Assembly (NCBI GenBank): GCA_032433765.1 | Contig: JAVIAB010000025.1 | Coordinates: 41,082,148-41,146,147, forward strand | Length of the DNA stretch: 64,000 bases | Direction of reading: 5' to 3' | Source: Megaustenia siamemsis | Lineage: Eukaryota; Mollusca; Gastropoda; Stylommatophora; Ariophantidae | Position numbers and translations under genes: made by a program | The notes under the pieces: generated by a model | What the model saw: only the letters and a program-made list of their open reading frames with translations | What the model was told of the DNA's origin: nothing | The model's database searches: none | Shown here: positions 55,379-60,476 of the stretch, piece by piece | Layout: each line of letters starts with the position of its first letter | Numbering within the stretch: position 1 is the first letter of the stretch

Positions 55379-58300
55379 TCTAACAATATTTCTATAACTT
55401 CTCTTGTCCTGTGATATTCTTTCCCATTGATCTGATTGGCTTACTCCTCATCATCATCTTACCGTCTCCTAAAGTTTCCCTTCTTTCTCCTCATCATCAT
55501 CTTACCGTCTCCTAAAATTTCCTTTCTTTCTATTCATCATCATCTTACCGTCTTCTAAAGTTTCCCTTCTTTCTCTTCATCATCATCTTACCGTCTTCTA
55601 AAGTTTCCCTTCTTTCTCCTCATCATCATCTTACCGTCTCCTAAAGTTTCCCTTCTTTCTCCTCATCATCATCTCACCGTCTCCTAAAGTTTCCTTTCTT
55701 TCTCTTCATCATCATCTTACCGTCTTCTAAAGTTTCCCTTCTTTCACTTCATCATCATCTTACCGTCTTCTAAAGTTTCCCTTCTTTCACTTCATCATCA
55801 TCTTACCGTCTTCTAAAGTTTCCCTTCTTTCACTTCATCATCATCTTACCGTCTCCTAAAGTTTCCCTTCTTTCTCTTCATCATCTTATCGTCTCCTAAA
55901 GTTTCCCTTCTTTCTCTTCATCATCTTCTTACCGTCTCCTAAAGTTTCCCTTCTTTCTCTTCATCATCTTCTTACCGTCTCCTAAAGTTTCCCTTCTTTC
56001 ATCATCATCTTACCGTCTTCTAAAGTTTCCTTTCTTTCTCTTCATCATCATCTTACCGTCTTCTAAAGTTTCCCTTCTTTCTCTTCATCATCATCTTACC
56101 GTCTTCTAAAGTTTCCCTTCTTTCTCTTCATCATCATCTTACCGTCTTCTAAAGTTTCCCTTCTTTCTCTTCATCATCATCTTACCGTCTTCTAAAGTTT
56201 CCCTTCTTTCTCTTCATCATCATCTGACCGTCTTCTAAAGTTTCCCTTCTTTCTCTTCATCATCATCTTATCGTCCTAAAGTTTCCCTTCTTTCATCATC
56301 ATCTTACCGTCTCCTAAAGTTTCCCTTCTTTCTCATCATCATCTTACAGTATTCTGAAGTTTCCCTTCTTTCTCCTCATCATCATCTTACCGTCTCCTAA
56401 AGTTTCCCTTCTTTCTCCTCAACATTATCTTACCGTCTTCTAAAGTTTCCCTTCTCTTCATCATCATCTTACCGTCTTCTAAAGTTTCACTTCTCTTCAT
56501 CATCATCTTACCGTCTCCTAAAGTTTCCCTTCTTTCATCATCATCTTACCGTCTTCTAAAGTTTCCCTTCCTTTTCCTCATCATCATCTTACCGTCTCCT
56601 AAAGTTTCCCTTCCTTCTCCTCATCATCATCTTACCGTCTCCTAAAGTTTCCCTTCCTTCCCCTCATCATCATCTTACCGTCTCCTAAAGTTTCCCTTCT
56701 CTTCATCATCATCTCACCGTCTCCTAAAGTTTCCCTTCCATCTCTTCATCATCATCTCACCGTCTCCTAAAGTTTCCCTTCTCTTCATCATCTTACCGTC
56801 TCCTAAAGTTTCCCTTCCTTCTCCTCATCATCATCTTACCGTCTCCTAAAGTTTCCCTTCTAATCATCATCATCTTACAGTCTCCTAAAGTTTCCCTTCC
56901 ATCTCTTCATCATCATCATCTTACCGTCTTCTAAAGTTTCCCTTCTCTTCATCATCATCTTACCGTCTCCTAAAGTTTCCCTTCCTTCTCTTCATCATCA
57001 TCTTACCGTCTCCTAAAGTTTCCCATCTTTCTCCTCCTCCTCATCATCTTACCGTCTCCTAAAGTTTCCCTTCTCTTCATCATCATCTTACCGTCTCCTA
57101 AAGTTTCCCTTCTCTTCATCATCATCTTACCGTCTACTAAAGTTTCCTTTCTCTTCATCATCATCTTACCGTCTCCTAAAGTTTCCCTTCCTTCTCTTCA
57201 TCATCATCTTACCGTCTCCTAAAGTTTCCCTTCCTTCTCTTCATCATCATCTTAACGTCTCCTAAAGTTTCCCTTCCTTCTCTTCATCATCATCTTACCG
57301 TCTTCTAAAGTTTCCCTTCTTTCTCTTCATCATCATCTTACCGTCTCCTAAAGTTTCCCTTCTTTCTCCTCCTCATCATCATCTTACCGTCTCCTAAAGT
57401 TTCCAATCTTTCTCCTCCTCATCATCATCTTACCGTCTTCTAAAGTTTCCCTTCTTTCATCATCATTTTACCGTCTCCTAAAGTTTCCCTTCTCTTCATC
57501 ATCATCTTACCGTCTTCTAAAGTTTCCCTTCTCTTCATCATCATCTTACCGTCTCCTAAAGTTTCCCTTCCTTCTCTTCATCATCATCTTACCGTCTCCT
57601 AAAGTTTCCCTTCCTTCTCTTCATCATCATCTTACCGTCTCCTAAAGTTTCCCATCTTTCTCCTCCTCCTCATCATCTTACCGTCTCCTAAAGTTTCCCT
57701 TCTCTTCATCATCATCTTACCGTCTCCTAAAGTTTCCCTTCTCTTCATCATCATCTTACCGTCTACTAAAGTTTCCTTTCTCTTCATCATCATCTTACCG
57801 TCTCCTAAAGTTTCCCTTCCTTCTCTTCATCATCATCTTACCGTCTCCTAAAGTTTCCCTTCCTTCTCTTCATCATCATCTTAACGTCTCCTAAAGTTTC
57901 CCTTCCTTCTCTTCATCATCATCTTACCGTCTTCTAAAGTTTCCCTTCTTTCTCTTCATCATCATCTTACCGTCTCCTAAAGTTTCCCTTCTTTCTCCTC
58001 CTCATCATCATCTTACCGTCTCCTAAAGTTTCCAATCTTTCTCCTCCTCATCATCATCTTACCGTCTTCTAAAGTTTCCCTTCTTTCATCATCATTTTAC
58101 CGTCTCCTAAAGTTTCCCTTCTCTTCATCATCATCTTACCGTCTTCTAAAGTTTCCCTTCTCATCATCATCATCTTACCGTCTTCTAAAGTTTCCCTTCT
58201 CTTCATCATCATCTTACCGTCTTCTAAAGTTTCCCTTCTCTTCATCATCATCTTACCGTCTTCTAAAGTTTCCCTTCTCTTCATCATCATCTTACCGTCT

Positions 58301-60023
58301 CCTAAAGTTTCCCTTCTCTTCATCATCATCTTACCGTCTTCTAAAGTTTCCCTTCTTTCATCATCATTTTACCGTCTCCTAAAGTTTCCCTTCTCTTCAT
58401 CATCATTTTACCGTCTCCTAAAGTTTCCCTTCTTTCATCATCATCTTACCGTCTTCTAAAGTTTCCCTTCTTTCATCATCATTTTACCGTCTCCTAAAGT
58501 TTCCCTTCTTTCATCATCATCTTACCGTCTCCTAAAGTTTCCCTTCTTTCATCATCATTTTACCGTCTCCTAAAGTTTCCCTTCTCTTCATCATCATCTT
58601 ACCGTCTCCTAAAGTTTCCCTTCTTTCATCATCATTTTACCGTCTCCTAAAGTTTCCCTTCTCTTCATCATCATCTTACCGTTTCCAAATCTTTTCCTCC
58701 TCCTTCATTTTCTTTCAGTTTATTAAAGTTGTCCATCTTCTGCCTCATCATCTTAACTTCCTAAAGTCTTAATCAATTCCAATTTACTTTTCAGAGAAGT
58801 GAGAATATAATACTCAACGCAAAGAAAACTCACCTAACACTCACGGTAAGAATCCTCGATAACTCAAACTGTTTGAGAACTAATGATGAGTTCTAGTTCC
58901 TCATTCCTGACTGCAAGTAATTAGTCCTTTATCGATAATTTATAAATACAAGTAATGAGCTCTTTATCAATAATATATGAGTGGATGTAATTAGCTCTTA
59001 AAGGTAATGTGAGAGTACTATAGTGCTCATGTAATGATTGTTGTTATAAACTAGAATTAATCTATTTTTGCTGATTATAAGTACCAGGAAGTCATCTTCT
59101 TCATCTTTCCTTCGTGTTTTGCCTTTCAGCGTCGAGGTAATTTGCGGTCTTTTGCTCTTCTGTTCGCCTCTGCTGCTATTATGTTTCCTAGTGTTTCTAA
59201 TGTTCCTTCGATCCATCTTTTTCGTGGTTGACCCTTGGGTCTGGTGTTCTCACAACGTTTATTGAGGGCTCTTTGTGTTGTGCATTGATCACTCTGCCTT
59301 GTTACGTGGCCAAACCATTTTATCTGTTGTTTCCTTATATATTCTATGGCGGGGGCTATTCCTAGCTTTTTTCTCAGTTCTTCATTTCTGATCTTATCTC
59401 TCAGACTGTTTCCTGTCATTCGTCTGACACATTTAATCTCAGTAGATGTTATTTTTCTTATTGTTCTTACCTCTAGGGTCCAGGACTGGCATTGGTAGCA
59501 CAACGTTGGGAAGAAGATTGTATTGTAGAGTGCCCGTTTTGCCTCTAGAGTTATTTCCTTGTTGGACAATAGTGGTGATAGCTGTCCAATGATTTGACAA
59601 GCTTTGATGCATCTTGAGTCTGTCTCTGCTGTTTGTGAATTATCGTTTGTCACTAAACTTCCTAGGTATTTGAATTCCTCTACTTGTTTTATTTGAGGAA
59701 GTGGTCATAGGAATGAAATAATACACGAGAGGATTACACTCACCCCAACATGACATTTAAGTAATTGAATGACTCACGGGGGAATAGGTGGTCTAGATGT
59801 AAGTTTTCGGCTTTTGTACAAGAAGGTCTCATGTTCGATTCCCAGCACAGGCGGTGGTAATTGCTCATGACCTTATGGACGTTGAAATAATGAATGTTGG
59901 CGTAATATATAAATAGACATAATGAATGTTGACATAATGAATGTTGCCATAAAATATATATATATATAGACATAATGAATGTTGACGTAATGTATATATA
60001 TATAGGCATAATGAATGTTGAAG

Positions 60024-60074
<51 letters not shown>

Positions 60075-60088
60075 TAATGAATGTTGCC

Positions 60089-60170
<82 letters not shown>

Positions 60171-60433
60171 TAAAGAATGTTGACATAATGAATGTTGGCA
60201 TAATAAATATATAGACATAATGAATGTTGACGTAATATATATAGTCATAATGAATGTTGACGTAATATATATAGACATAATGAATGTTGACGTAATATAT
60301 ATAGTCATAATGAATGTTGACATAATGAATGTTGACGTAATACATATATAGACATAATGAATGTTGACATAATGAATGTTGGCGTAATATATATATATAG
60401 ACATAATGAATGTTGACATAATGAATGTTGACG

Positions 60434-60476
<43 letters not shown>

